Assembly: GCF_038049935.1 (NCBI RefSeq)
Contig: NZ_CP145886.1
Coordinates: 1,620,501 to 1,684,500, forward strand
Direction of reading: 5' to 3'
DNA from: Rossellomorea sp. y25
GTDB lineage: Bacteria; Bacillota; Bacilli; Bacillales; Bacillaceae_B
DNA: 64,000 nt
Both the position numbers and the translations under genes were made by a program. This document shows, in pieces, positions 46,910-55,618 of this stretch. The stretch's first letter is position 1. Every line of letters begins with the position of its first letter. The notes under the pieces are model-generated. The model did no database searches. It worked only from the letters and a program-made list of their open reading frames with translations, and was not told the DNA's origin.

Positions 46910-47776
46910 TTAATCGCTTATATATTTCCAGAAGGTCCCATGTTTTGCAGGGAGCCTTTTTACTTTTTGCTGAAGTGTCCATTTCTTCATTTGCTTTTCT
47001 ACCTCTTCTATAGATAAATCATAGACAACGGCTATTTCCTTCGATGCGACAACACGATAATATTTCATGAATACTTCCAGTGGAGGCAAGGGCTGCTTTT
47101 CAGGTTTTGACGCAAGCATCTCTTCAATAATATGAACATAGACCTCATAAGAATACAATCCCGTGATCTTTAAACCTTCATCTTCAATATTCTCATTAAA
47201 GAAGACTAGCGTCGGAATTTCTTCCACTTCCATCTCTGACGTGATCTTGACATCGCATTGAAACGCTTTGGATGCAGAAGAGGAGTTAATATCGTTCATA
47301 AATTCATTTAGATCAAGCTTTGCTGCCTGTGCACATTCCTTTAGTACCTCAATGTTCGAGATGTCTTGTTTCTGCAGGAATAATCGTTCTTGTAAAAATC
47401 TTAAAAAGCGAATTCCCGAATGCTTTCCTTGAAGCTCTGCTGCTTTAATGGCGAATGAAGCCAGGTAAGGAGAATCAATCGGATTATCAATCCATAAGCT
47501 TCCGTCACACGACATTCCGGAGCGACTCGCTGTTTTATCCCATTGCTGAGCTAAATCTTCCTGCTTTCGTTTAGTTGCAAGGTTTAAGGAGGCGAGCTGT
47601 CCGCTTAAGATATAGCGGATACGAAAGTATTGTCCGTATTCAATGTGTAATTTCTTTAGGATTGGTTCAAGCGCCCAGCATTCCGGGCAAAGAGGGTCAA
47701 CAAACATATATATTTCTAGAGGTTTCTTGTTACGTCCACATCCTTTAAGGTGATGCCAGCTATTTGTTCTAGTCAA
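46910..47776 (-). CDS. spxH: SpxH (YjbH), ClpXP adaptor for Spx
   Basis: 288 residues from a TTG start (AAAGGG 8 bp upstream). DsbA-like thioredoxin fold with CPEC (Cys30-Cys33) in FVDPLCPECWALEP, and the YjbH-specific C-terminal part. Delivers Spx to ClpXP for degradation in unstressed cells. The gene overlaps the upstream yjbI by 8 bp, so the two are co-translated, as in B. subtilis yjbIH. Confidence 0.92.
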   Translation of the reverse strand: MTRTNSWHHLKGCGRNKKPLEIYMFVDPLCPECWALEPILKKLHIEYGQYFRIRYILSGQLASLNLATKRKQEDLAQQWDKTASRSGMSCDGSLWIDNPIDSPYLASFAIKAAELQGKHSGIRFLRFLQERLFLQKQDISNIEVLKECAQAAKLDLNEFMNDINSSSASKAFQCDVKITSEMEVEEIPTLVFFNENIEDEGLKITGLYSYEVYVHIIEEMLASKPEKQPLPPLEVFMKYYRVVASKEIAVVYDLSIEEVEKQMKKWTLQQKVKRLPAKHGTFWKYISD

Positions 47777-48170
47777 TGGCAGAGCCCTTTGGTGTTTCTG
47801 TATTTACCATATGATGGGCGGTTAATACCAGCCTGTGAAAAAAGTCATCCCTTACTGGACCCTCTAGATTGACCTCATCCATTGCCTCATGCATACAGCT
47901 TAACCAAGCCTTTGCCCGTTCCTCTGTGATGGGAAACGGAAGATGTCTTGCACGCAGCATAGGGTGACCATGCTCCTCTGTGTAAATCGCAGGACCACCT
48001 AAATATTGAGTTAGAAATTGTTTTTGTTTGCGAGCTGTCTCGGTTAAATCATCCGGAAAGATGGGTGCCAACTTGGGATGATTCGCTACTTTATTATAAA
48101 AAGCTTCAACGAGCATGGAGAGTTTCTTTTCGCCGATAAGATTATAAGGCATTTGTGGTTTCTCGACCAT
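47769..48170 (-). CDS. yjbI: group II truncated hemoglobin (YjbI)
   Basis: 133 residues. Truncated globin fold with Phe/Tyr distal residues (FLTQYLGGPAIYTEEHGHP) and proximal His in RARHLPF. Binds oxygen; in B. subtilis YjbI is linked to protection of surface proteins and precedes spxH. Starts behind AAAAGGAG. Confidence 0.9.
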   Translation of the reverse strand: MVEKPQMPYNLIGEKKLSMLVEAFYNKVANHPKLAPIFPDDLTETARKQKQFLTQYLGGPAIYTEEHGHPMLRARHLPFPITEERAKAWLSCMHEAMDEVNLEGPVRDDFFHRLVLTAHHMVNTETPKGSAID

Positions 48171-48204
48171 AAGAATGACTCCTTTTTACTTAGATTGTAT
48201 GTTT

Positions 48205-48233
48205 ATTCTAGCAAGCATTCATTTATATCTCAA
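48205..48233 (-). promoter_or_regulatory. sigma-A promoter of yjbI-spxH
   Basis: Minus strand TTGAGA (48233-48228), 17 bp, TAGAAT (48210-48205), 35 bp before the yjbI start. Confidence 0.6.
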
Positions 48234-48399
48234 ACAAATCGCCTTACATCAACTTATTATTCCTAAATTAGTGTAGCCTTCTTTCTGGTGTATATCCTGA
48301 TTTATTAGAGATTTGCAGGAATGGTTCAGGTGAATTTAAGAGGAGCTAGGGCTATCAGACTATAGGTCTTTGTCTTACGTCTGAATACGAAAATACAGA

Positions 48400-48431
48400 A
48401 GAAAAGGCTGACCAGGAGATAAAGGTCAGCC
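48400..48431 (-). terminator. terminator of the lytic transglycosylase gene
   Basis: GGCTGACC / GGTCAGCC stem (48406-48413 with 48424-48431); on the minus strand the next bases are TTTTCTTC. Confidence 0.8.
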
Positions 48432-48443
48432 ATCTTTTGGGAT

Positions 48444-49085
48444 TTAGGTGAAATATCGATCGGTCACTTTCTTTACATAAGCAGTGGTTTCTTTAAACGG
48501 TGGGATGCCGTTATATTTGTCGACATTTCCGGGACCTGCATTGTAAGCTGCAAGAGCCAGGGGGATGTCCCCATTGTATTTATCGAGCATTTGCTTCAAG
48601 TATTTCGTTCCGGCAAAAACGTTTTCTTCCGGGTCAAAGATGTTCTTCACACCGAGCCCTCGTGCTGTACTCGGCATGAGCTGCATTAAACCTGATGCAC
48701 CTGCAGGGCTGACTGCATTAGGGTTGAAGTTGGATTCTTGTTTTATTACTGCTTGAATCAGTTTTTTAGGCAGGCCAAAGTGATCGGCTGCACGAGATAT
48801 CATTGCATCAATCTCTTGGGGAGCATTCCAGTTCGGTTTGTTCACAGCTGAAAGTTCACGAAGAGGTGATGAAACCGAGAAGGTTGTTTTGGTTCCAAGC
48901 GCCTCTTTAACGGAACCTAATGTTTGATTCATATTTAAGTTGTTCTGCTCAGTGTGTAGTGCTTGATTTAATAGTTGATGAAATAACTCACTGGATCGGC
49001 GAGTGTTTTGTTGAACAGAAGATACTGATCCCAAACTGTTTAGAGCTTGTAAATCCATCATCGTTTTCAACAGTTGAACATTCAT
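48444..49085 (-). CDS. yjbJ: soluble lytic transglycosylase, SLT family (YjbJ/CwlQ-like)
   Basis: 213 residues from ATG 49085 (GAGGAG upstream; upstream start lacks a site). C-terminal SLT domain (about 85-205) with catalytic Glu in [33 protein letters not shown] and AYNAGPGNV. The N-terminal ~80 residues are low-complexity and there is no clear signal peptide. It would cut peptidoglycan glycan strands; export route unclear. Confidence 0.85.
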   Translation of the reverse strand: MNVQLLKTMMDLQALNSLGSVSSVQQNTRRSSELFHQLLNQALHTEQNNLNMNQTLGSVKEALGTKTTFSVSSPLRELSAVNKPNWNAPQEIDAMISRAADHFGLPKKLIQAVIKQESNFNPNAVSPAGASGLMQLMPSTARGLGVKNIFDPEENVFAGTKYLKQMLDKYNGDIPLALAAYNAGPGNVDKYNGIPPFKETTAYVKKVTDRYFT

Positions 49086-49138
49086 GAGTATAACTCCTCT
49101 TCTGGAAAACATTTATTCATATACTATATCGGTTCATG

Positions 49139-49720
49139 TCAGTCCTGTTTTAATTTTTCCATGTAGAATCGCTTGATTTTATTATCGGTTTTTCGAAGCG
49201 GAATGTTTAGTTCCTTCAGTAAGTCAAGAAATATAGATTCTCCTGATTTACGCTCCTTTACTTCATACTCCAGCTCATAGTCTTCTTTTTGTAAGTAAGA
49301 GCTTTTGTCAAAGACAAGAAGTCCGTCTTTATAGTCGATTTCAGCACGGCTGGTCGAAAGCGTACCGAAATGCTGAAGGGATTGAATGGGGATTTGAAGG
49401 GAATCCAGAACATCTTTGACTTCTCCATCAGGAAATACCCCTTGGTGTAAAAGAGATACCGACTCCTCTTTCGTTAACTTCTGGTTCGTTTCTAAGAGAT
49501 CGTCATTTAAAGGTGTTTTTAAGGTTAACGTATAAGTCCTGTTCTTCTCCCGAATTCTTAAGGCAGAATGATTATCCTTTAATTGATAGTACGGCGTATC
49601 AAAATAGTGATTGTCTTGAGAAATGAAATCCTCATCTTTTATATGAAAATGTGAGGTTAATCGCGTAAATTCATTTTGAGTTACTAGATTCTTGAATTCA
49701 ATTTCAATTTCCTGTGCCAT
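49139..49720 (-). CDS. yjbK: CYTH-domain protein (YjbK-like)
   Basis: 193 residues from ATG 49720 with AAAGG 9 bp upstream (the ATG at 49729 abuts it). CYTH signature ExExK (Glu6, Glu8, Lys10 in EIEIEFK) and the basic tunnel residues RIREKNRTYTLTLKTP. CYTH enzymes act on triphosphates and polyphosphate; B. subtilis YjbK stands in the same place. Exact substrate unknown. Confidence 0.85.
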   Translation of the reverse strand: MAQEIEIEFKNLVTQNEFTRLTSHFHIKDEDFISQDNHYFDTPYYQLKDNHSALRIREKNRTYTLTLKTPLNDDLLETNQKLTKEESVSLLHQGVFPDGEVKDVLDSLQIPIQSLQHFGTLSTSRAEIDYKDGLLVFDKSSYLQKEDYELEYEVKERKSGESIFLDLLKELNIPLRKTDNKIKRFYMEKLKQD

Positions 49721-49836
49721 GAAAAGCATCCTTTCCTTGCATACTGTCCCTCTATTATCTCTTTTATAGGATTTTTTCGCAAAGATTGTTTTATATCATG
49801 GGGGCTGCTCTGGCTCTGTCAATCAGTGTGTGCTTG

Positions 49837-49954
49837 ATGGTGAGGGTAACTGCTTCGCTTGCAGCTAGCGTTTGGCGGAGCCTCCTCAGATTAGCCGAAC
49901 GGGGTCTCGGCACGACCGTTCTTCCGCAGGAGTCTACACAGTTCCCCTCACCAT
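49837..49954 (-). repeat. structured dispersed repeat, copy A
   Basis: 118-bp GC-rich element bounded by 16-bp inverted repeats ATGGTGAGGGTAACTG (49837-49852) and CAGTTCCCCTCACCAT (49939-49954) with one mismatch. On the minus strand it contains CTCCTGCGG, GAGACCCC and GAGGAGGCTC, all shared with copy B on the opposite strand. It lies in the 650-bp gap between the CYTH gene and yjbL. No gene is credible inside. Confidence 0.8.
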
Positions 49955-50116
49955 ATATAAGAGTTTTTAGTGACAGATCTTATGCAAAAAACAATTGAAA
50001 GAAATAGTATTTCTATTATACAAGCTAAAGCCGACTATACACTTTGAAAAATGTTGTATTCTAAACGTTTATGATTTTTATATTTGTCTATAGTAAGAAA
50101 CGGAAACTTAGTAAAT

Positions 50117-50240
50117 TGATTGAAGCGGAAGGTGCTCGACCCCTGCGGGAATAGCGGGGAAGTTGAGACCCCACAGGGGATAGCCCGAGGAGGCTCAACT
50201 CACGCCCCGCGGAAAGCGAGCACCTGGAGCGGAAATCAAC
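50117..50240 (+). repeat. structured dispersed repeat, copy B
   Basis: About 124 bp, with perfect inner pairs GGTGCTCG (50131-50138) / CGAGCACC (50217-50224) and AGTTGAG (50161-50167) / CTCAACT (50194-50200), ending in TGGAGCGGAAATCAAC. This is a common type of imperfect palindrome scattered through Bacillaceae genomes. Shares core words with copy A but in opposite orientation. Confidence 0.8.
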
Positions 50241-50372
50241 CACTACTCGCTTTTTCAAAAGGAACAAAGTTTACGAAAAGTCCTTTAATAAAACACAACT
50301 TCAATATTTAGATGAAATGGTTTTCTTATGTTAAAATGATACTGATTGTTTTATGGAAGGATGAAGAAAAGC

Positions 50373-50747
50373 ATGAGGAAAATTGTTCAATTTAAACAAA
50401 CAACATTTGAAAACGGTACATTATACTTACATACGGACCAAGCGGACCTGTTGCAAGGAACGACTGCAGCCGGCCAAATCATTGCAGACTCTGATCGATA
50501 TGCATTCGTATACTTAGCAGAAAACGAAGAGGAATATGTTTACTTATACCTGGAAGAGTCAATCTGGGCTGAGTTGAAAAAGGCACTGCAAGATAAGGCT
50601 GCAGTCATTGCGAAAAGCGGTGATTACTCACTTGAATTGGATCGATTCAACGAAGAGCTGGACTATCTTGTAAGCAACATTGAAGGAAATGGGAACTACG
50701 GTGAAGAAATGGTTACAAAGGTAGAGAACGCATTTCTTGAAAAGTAG
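50373..50747 (+). CDS. yjbL: YjbL-like protein (UPF0738)
   Basis: 124 residues from ATG 50373 (GGAAGG upstream, 12 bp; an ATG at 50361 abuts the site). Small acidic protein with EEYVYLYLEESIWAELKKA and a conserved C-terminus GEEMVTKVENAFLEK. Length and place match B. subtilis yjbL (122 aa). Function unknown. Confidence 0.72.
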   Translation: MRKIVQFKQTTFENGTLYLHTDQADLLQGTTAAGQIIADSDRYAFVYLAENEEEYVYLYLEESIWAELKKALQDKAAVIAKSGDYSLELDRFNEELDYLVSNIEGNGNYGEEMVTKVENAFLEK

Positions 50748-50766
50748 GCGTGTAGAGGTGAGGAGA

Positions 50767-51420
50767 ATGAATCACTGGGAACAATTTTTAGCTCCCTACA
50801 AGCAAGCGGTTGACGAATTAAAGATTAAGCTTAAAGGGATGAGGGGAGAATATGAACTTCATAACACTCATTCTCCCATTGAATTCGTGACTGGAAGAGT
50901 CAAGCCAATTGCGAGTATTCTTGATAAAGCAAATCAAAAAGGGATTAAGCTATCAAATATTGAAATAGAAATGCAAGACATAGCCGGACTGCGGATGATG
51001 TGTCAATTCGTGGAGGATATTCATGTCGTTGTGGAAAAGCTTCGAGGGCGAAATGACTTTACTATTATAGAAGAAAGAGATTACGTGACCCACAAGAAAC
51101 AAAGTGGATACCGATCCTATCATATTGTCATTGAATATCCTGTTCAAACGATTCACGGGGAAAAAAACATTTTGGTAGAAATTCAAATCCGAACTCTTTC
51201 AATGAATTTTTGGGCGACGATTGAGCACTCTTTGAATTATAAGTACAGTGGACAAATCCCGGAACAAGTCCGTCTTCGTCTTGCAGGCGCTGCTGAAGCA
51301 GCATTCAGACTGGATGAAGAAATGAGCTTGATTCGTGAAGAAATTCAGGAAGCCCAAGTCATTTTTACAAACAAAAAGGAAAAAGACCAACGGGGTAAAA
51401 GCTCTAAACCAAATCAGTAG
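50767..51420 (+). CDS. yjbM: small alarmone synthetase YjbM (RelQ/SasB)
   Basis: 217 residues from ATG 50767 behind GAGGTGAGGAG. RelA/SpoT synthetase domain alone, with no hydrolase or TGS domain: IKLKGMRGEYELHN, VTGRVKPIASILDKA, DIAGLRMMCQF, and KQSGYRSYHIVIE. Makes (p)ppGpp from ATP and GTP/GDP in the cytoplasm. First of an operon-like run with NAD kinase and the RluA-family gene, as in B. subtilis yjbM-N-O. Confidence 0.92.
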   Translation: MNHWEQFLAPYKQAVDELKIKLKGMRGEYELHNTHSPIEFVTGRVKPIASILDKANQKGIKLSNIEIEMQDIAGLRMMCQFVEDIHVVVEKLRGRNDFTIIEERDYVTHKKQSGYRSYHIVIEYPVQTIHGEKNILVEIQIRTLSMNFWATIEHSLNYKYSGQIPEQVRLRLAGAAEAAFRLDEEMSLIREEIQEAQVIFTNKKEKDQRGKSSKPNQ

Positions 51421-51441
51421 TGACTTGAAGGGGGTAAACGA

Positions 51442-52239
51442 ATGAAGTTCGCGATTACATCAAAAGGTGATTCGAAATCAAATACATTGATGCACAAAAT
51501 GAGAACCTATCTCCAGGATTTTAATTTGACTTATGATGATGACCAACCGGATATCGTCATATCGGTTGGAGGAGATGGGACGCTGCTTTATGCATTTCAC
51601 CGCTACAGATCCCGGTTAGATAAGACCGCATTTGTTGGTGTACATACAGGACATCTCGGCTTCTATGCCGATTGGGTGCCGGAAGAGATTGAGAAGCTTG
51701 TGATCGCCATTGCGAAAACACCTTATCAAATTATCGAATACCCATTATTAGAAACGATTATCCGCTACCAGCATGGGGGGAAAGAAACCCGTTACTTAGC
51801 ATTGAATGAATCGACGGTCAAAAGCGTAGAAGGGACCCTTGTCATGGATGTGGAAATCAGGGGGCAGCACTTTGAACGCTTTAGAGGAGATGGACTGTGT
51901 TTATCCACACCTTCGGGCAGTACGGCGTATAACAAGGCATTAGGTGGAGCAATTATTCATCCGTCTCTTCCTGCTATTCAATTCGCTGAAATGGCATCCA
52001 TCAATAATCGTGTTTTTCGTACGATCGGATCACCTTTGATATTACCTGCTCATCATACATGTATGCTTAAACCGGTGAATGGGCCTGATTTTCTGGTTAC
52101 CATCGACCATCTATCTCTTCTTCATAAAGATGTAAAGAGCATTCAATATCGTGTCGCTGATGAGAAAATTCGCTTTGCCCGCTTCCGACCGTTTCCGTTC
52201 TGGAAAAGGGTGCATGATTCCTTTGTTGCGGATGAATGA
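51442..52239 (+). CDS. nadF: NAD kinase
   Basis: 265 residues. GGDGTLL (catalytic Asp in VGGDGT) and [14 protein letters not shown], the NAD kinase signatures. Makes NADP from NAD and ATP. Placed 22 bp after yjbM behind AAGGGGG; B. subtilis yjbN (nadF/ppnKA) is the equivalent. Confidence 0.93.
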   Translation: MKFAITSKGDSKSNTLMHKMRTYLQDFNLTYDDDQPDIVISVGGDGTLLYAFHRYRSRLDKTAFVGVHTGHLGFYADWVPEEIEKLVIAIAKTPYQIIEYPLLETIIRYQHGGKETRYLALNESTVKSVEGTLVMDVEIRGQHFERFRGDGLCLSTPSGSTAYNKALGGAIIHPSLPAIQFAEMASINNRVFRTIGSPLILPAHHTCMLKPVNGPDFLVTIDHLSLLHKDVKSIQYRVADEKIRFARFRPFPFWKRVHDSFVADE

Positions 52240-52260
52240 CTTAAGGCTGGGAAGTTTACG

Positions 52261-53154
52261 ATGAATTTCTATACATTGAAATGGATTATCCCTGCTTCTT
52301 ATGACGGGAAGCTGATGAGAGAGTTTCTAATCGATCAGCAGATTTCAAAGCGTACTCTGACTGCTGTGAAGTTTGATGGAGGAACAATAACCGTTAATGG
52401 AAAGGAAGAAAGTGTCCGATATCACCTTATAGAAGGGGATATTCTTGAGATGAGGTTCCCTGAAGAAAAAGGGAGTGAGTCATTAGTTCCGGAAGAGGTC
52501 CCATTGTCAATCATTTATGAGGATGATGATGTTCTCGTAGTAAATAAGCCATGGGGTATGAAATCCATACCGACTAAGAAAGAGCCGACTGGAAGTCTCG
52601 CCAATGCCATAGCCGGATATTATGACAGGGTCGGTATTTGTTCAACGGTTCATATCGTTACTCGATTGGATAAGGATACATCCGGGCTGGTTCTAATAGC
52701 AAAACACCGCCACGTTCATCATTTATTCAGTCTTCAGCAGAAGGGGCGGGAAATAAAGAGAACGTATGAAGCATTTGCAGAAGGCCGGCTGGACTCGGAC
52801 ACTGGTACGATCGAAGAGCCCATCGGCCGGAAACCGGATAGTATCATTGAAAGAGAAGTGCGCCAGGATGGCCAATATGCCCTGACTCACTATAGATTGA
52901 AAAAGCAGTTTCAGGATTTCGCTCATATTGAATTGAGATTGGAAACGGGGAGAACCCACCAGATCAGGGTGCACATGTCATTTATAGGACACCCGCTGGC
53001 AGGGGATGATTTGTATGGAGGCAGTGTGGCATTGATAGGGAGGCAGGCACTACATTGTAAAAAGCTGTCTTTTTTTCATCCCGTTAAAAAAGTATGGGTG
53101 CATTTGGAGACAGTGATGCCTCGGGATATGCGGATGTTGCTTGAAAGAAAATGA
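52261..53154 (+). CDS. yjbO: RluA-family pseudouridine synthase (YjbO-like)
   Basis: 297 residues. Catalytic motif HIVTRLDKDTSGLVLIAK with Asp in RLDKD, preceded by a short S4-like N-terminal region and followed by GRTHQIRVHMSFIGHPLAGD. Isomerises uridine in ribosomal or transfer RNA; the target cannot be told from sequence. Third gene of the yjbM-nadF-yjbO run. Confidence 0.92.
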   Translation: MNFYTLKWIIPASYDGKLMREFLIDQQISKRTLTAVKFDGGTITVNGKEESVRYHLIEGDILEMRFPEEKGSESLVPEEVPLSIIYEDDDVLVVNKPWGMKSIPTKKEPTGSLANAIAGYYDRVGICSTVHIVTRLDKDTSGLVLIAKHRHVHHLFSLQQKGREIKRTYEAFAEGRLDSDTGTIEEPIGRKPDSIIEREVRQDGQYALTHYRLKKQFQDFAHIELRLETGRTHQIRVHMSFIGHPLAGDDLYGGSVALIGRQALHCKKLSFFHPVKKVWVHLETVMPRDMRMLLERK

Positions 53155-53155
53155 A

Positions 53156-53198
53156 AAAAAGAGATTCTTTTCAGTTAAACTGAAGAGAATCTCTTTTT
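53156..53198. terminator. bidirectional terminator between yjbO and prpE
   Basis: Long stem AAAGAGATTCTTTTCAG / CTGAAGAGAATCTCTTT with A and T flanks. Confidence 0.9.
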
Positions 53199-53236
53199 GG
53201 TGTGTAGAGAGGGAACAAACACACCTACCAGCTCAC

Positions 53237-53974
53237 TTATTCAAACCTCCGAAATTTCTCCTCTACAAAAGGCATACAAGATTCAACACTAACCACTTCG
53301 ATTTCAGGATATCTCAAGGCAGTCAGCTTCCCGCCAAAGACCGCCCCTGTATCAATATTCGCAGTCTTATTAACGATCCGCGCTTCTTTTACCGGGGTGT
53401 GGCCATATACAATCCAGGCGTCACCTTTATAGTCCAATGCCCAATCTTTTCTGACCGGCGTACCGTCTTCGTTCTTCTCACCTGTGATGTCACCGTACAA
53501 GACAAATGTTTTCACCCTGTTATTCTGCATTCCAATCAGCTCTTCCTTGATACCTGCATGAGCAATGATCAGTTTGCCGTCATCCAACACCTGATACAAG
53601 GGGGATCGTTCATACAAGGAGATAAACATATCTCTATAGTGTTCTCTTTCACTTTGTGGAAGGGCACTTAGTTCCCCTACTGTTGTTTCGAGTCCATGGA
53701 GGATCTTTACATTGTTACCCAGGAAGTATCGGTAGAGTTTATTACAATGGTTTCCAGGAACATAGTATATTGATCCTTTTTCAAATAGATCATAGACCGT
53801 TGAAATAGTCTGAAGTGAGTGATGGCCACGGTCGGTCAAATCCCCGACACACCCAATCAACCTTCCTTGTGGATGCACGGGGAGACCGGTTGACCAATCG
53901 TAGCCTAACTTTATCGTTAATTCTTTGAATTCATTAAAACACCCATGAATGTCTCCAATTATATCTAATTTCAT
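53237..53974 (-). CDS. prpE: bis(5'-nucleosyl)-tetraphosphatase PrpE
   Basis: 245 residues from ATG 53974 with GGGG just upstream; a longer start lacks a site. Metallophosphatase motifs GDIHG, GDLTDRG, GNH and YGHTP are intact. Splits Ap4A-type nucleotides symmetrically; B. subtilis PrpE (244 aa) is also linked to spore germination control. Confidence 0.92.
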   Translation of the reverse strand: MKLDIIGDIHGCFNEFKELTIKLGYDWSTGLPVHPQGRLIGCVGDLTDRGHHSLQTISTVYDLFEKGSIYYVPGNHCNKLYRYFLGNNVKILHGLETTVGELSALPQSEREHYRDMFISLYERSPLYQVLDDGKLIIAHAGIKEELIGMQNNRVKTFVLYGDITGEKNEDGTPVRKDWALDYKGDAWIVYGHTPVKEARIVNKTANIDTGAVFGGKLTALRYPEIEVVSVESCMPFVEEKFRRFE

Positions 53975-54196
53975 CGGATCCCCGCTTTCCTGTGGCATTT
54001 TTCTTTTCTTTTCACGTATTTTATGCCATATTAATGTTTCAGTCTTTCATATCGAGCGGATGTTTATTCATATTGTACCAAACGATTTTGTTTCTAAACC
54101 AATCCGTATCCAATTCATTTCATGAGAGACAATCGTCTTAAGATTTGCTAGTATTATTACGACTATATACAATTTAAGATAAGAAGGAGGGTGTAT

Positions 54197-55597
54197 ATGA
54201 TGTCTGAAGTAACTCAAGATCAAGAAAAGGAAAGAGATAAGCAGGAAAAAGTAATGTATGATGAAGACCTACTCATTAGAGCCCTTCAAGAAGAAGATCT
54301 GGATTTATTTCGTTCAGAGTTTGTACATTTACACTCTTATGACCAAGCGAAATTTTTCTCTAAAATAGAAGAAGATTTACGAAGCCGCCTGTACCATTAT
54401 CTTTCTCCGGAAGAGATGGCAGAGCTGTTTGAAAGTCTGGATATAGATGAAGAGGATTATCAGGATATATTAGCCGAGATGAATCCTACATATGCTGCTG
54501 AAATGCTATCCAATATGTATGCCGATGACGCGGTAGATGTATTGAATGAGTTGGATAAAGATCAGGTTGTTAGTTATTTAACCATAATGGATGATGAATC
54601 AGCCAAAGAAATTAAAGAATTACTGCACTATGAAGAGTATACAGCCGGTAGTATCATGACCACTGAGTTTGTCGCCATATCAAAGAATCAGACCGTCCGG
54701 TCGGCCATGTATATTTTGAAAAATGAAGCCCCGAATGCTGAAACGATTTACTACATATATGTAGTGGATGATGATAAAAAACTGGTCGGGGTCATCTCTT
54801 TAAGGGACCTCATCATCAGCCATGATGAGGTAATGATCGGGGAAATCATGAGTGATCGTGTTATGGCTGTAGGCGTCAGCGAAGATCAGGAGGCTGTCGC
54901 GAGACAAATGAAGGATTATGATTTCCTTGCCTTGCCAGTTGTCGATTTTCAGCATCACTTACTTGGGATCATCACGGTGGATGATATTATGGACGTCATG
55001 GAAGAAGAGGCATCTGATGACTACTCAAAGTTAGCTGGTATCGCCGATTTGGATTCCATCGACCGAAGTCCATTTAATGCAGCGAAAAAGCGTCTTCCGT
55101 GGTTAATTGCATTACTATTTCTTGGAATGTTCACGGCAAGCCTCATCGGGAGATTTGAAGATACGTTAGATAAAGTAGCAATTCTTGCTGTATTTATCCC
55201 GTTGATTGCAGGGATGGCTGGTAATACGGGAACCCAGGCCCTTGCCGTAGCCGTAAGAGGGATTGCAACAGGTGATCTGGAGAAGGAAAACAAGATGTCC
55301 CTTGTCATCCGTGAAGCGGGAACCGGACTTATTACAGGAACCACATGCGGGATAGTCGTCAGCATCGTTGTCTATGTATGGAAAGGTGAATTCTTCTTAG
55401 GCGTACTTGTGGGAGTCTCCGTTTTAGTCTCATTATTTGTTGCGACATTGGCAGGTACATTAGTACCCTTACTTATGCACAAACTAAAAGTGGATCCAGC
55501 CGTCGCTTCTGGTCCTTTCATTACGACGATAAATGATATTATCAGTATCCTGATTTATTTTGGATTAGCCACTTTGTTTATGAAATACCTAATATAG
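54197..55597 (+). CDS. mgtE: magnesium transporter MgtE
   Basis: 466 residues from ATG 54197 behind AAGGAGG. N-terminal superhelical domain (about 20-140), a tandem CBS pair (about 145-270), then five membrane helices (from about 300) with the pore sequence GNTGTQALAVAVRG. Magnesium influx gated by its own cytoplasmic domain. Upstream sequence shows no M-box riboswitch. Confidence 0.93.
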   Translation: MMSEVTQDQEKERDKQEKVMYDEDLLIRALQEEDLDLFRSEFVHLHSYDQAKFFSKIEEDLRSRLYHYLSPEEMAELFESLDIDEEDYQDILAEMNPTYAAEMLSNMYADDAVDVLNELDKDQVVSYLTIMDDESAKEIKELLHYEEYTAGSIMTTEFVAISKNQTVRSAMYILKNEAPNAETIYYIYVVDDDKKLVGVISLRDLIISHDEVMIGEIMSDRVMAVGVSEDQEAVARQMKDYDFLALPVVDFQHHLLGIITVDDIMDVMEEEASDDYSKLAGIADLDSIDRSPFNAAKKRLPWLIALLFLGMFTASLIGRFEDTLDKVAILAVFIPLIAGMAGNTGTQALAVAVRGIATGDLEKENKMSLVIREAGTGLITGTTCGIVVSIVVYVWKGEFFLGVLVGVSVLVSLFVATLAGTLVPLLMHKLKVDPAVASGPFITTINDIISILIYFGLATLFMKYLI

Positions 55598-55618
55598 AGA
55601 GAAGAGGGGGAGGAATAG

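Noticed and set aside
49786-49998. 70-aa open frame over repeat copy A
   Set aside because: It follows the palindromic repeat sequence and resembles no protein.
50120-50311. 63-aa open frame over repeat copy B
   Set aside because: A typical false gene produced by this dispersed repeat.
53998-54196. Possible M-box magnesium riboswitch before mgtE
   Set aside because: The 200 bp show no M-box conserved elements and no terminator hairpin.
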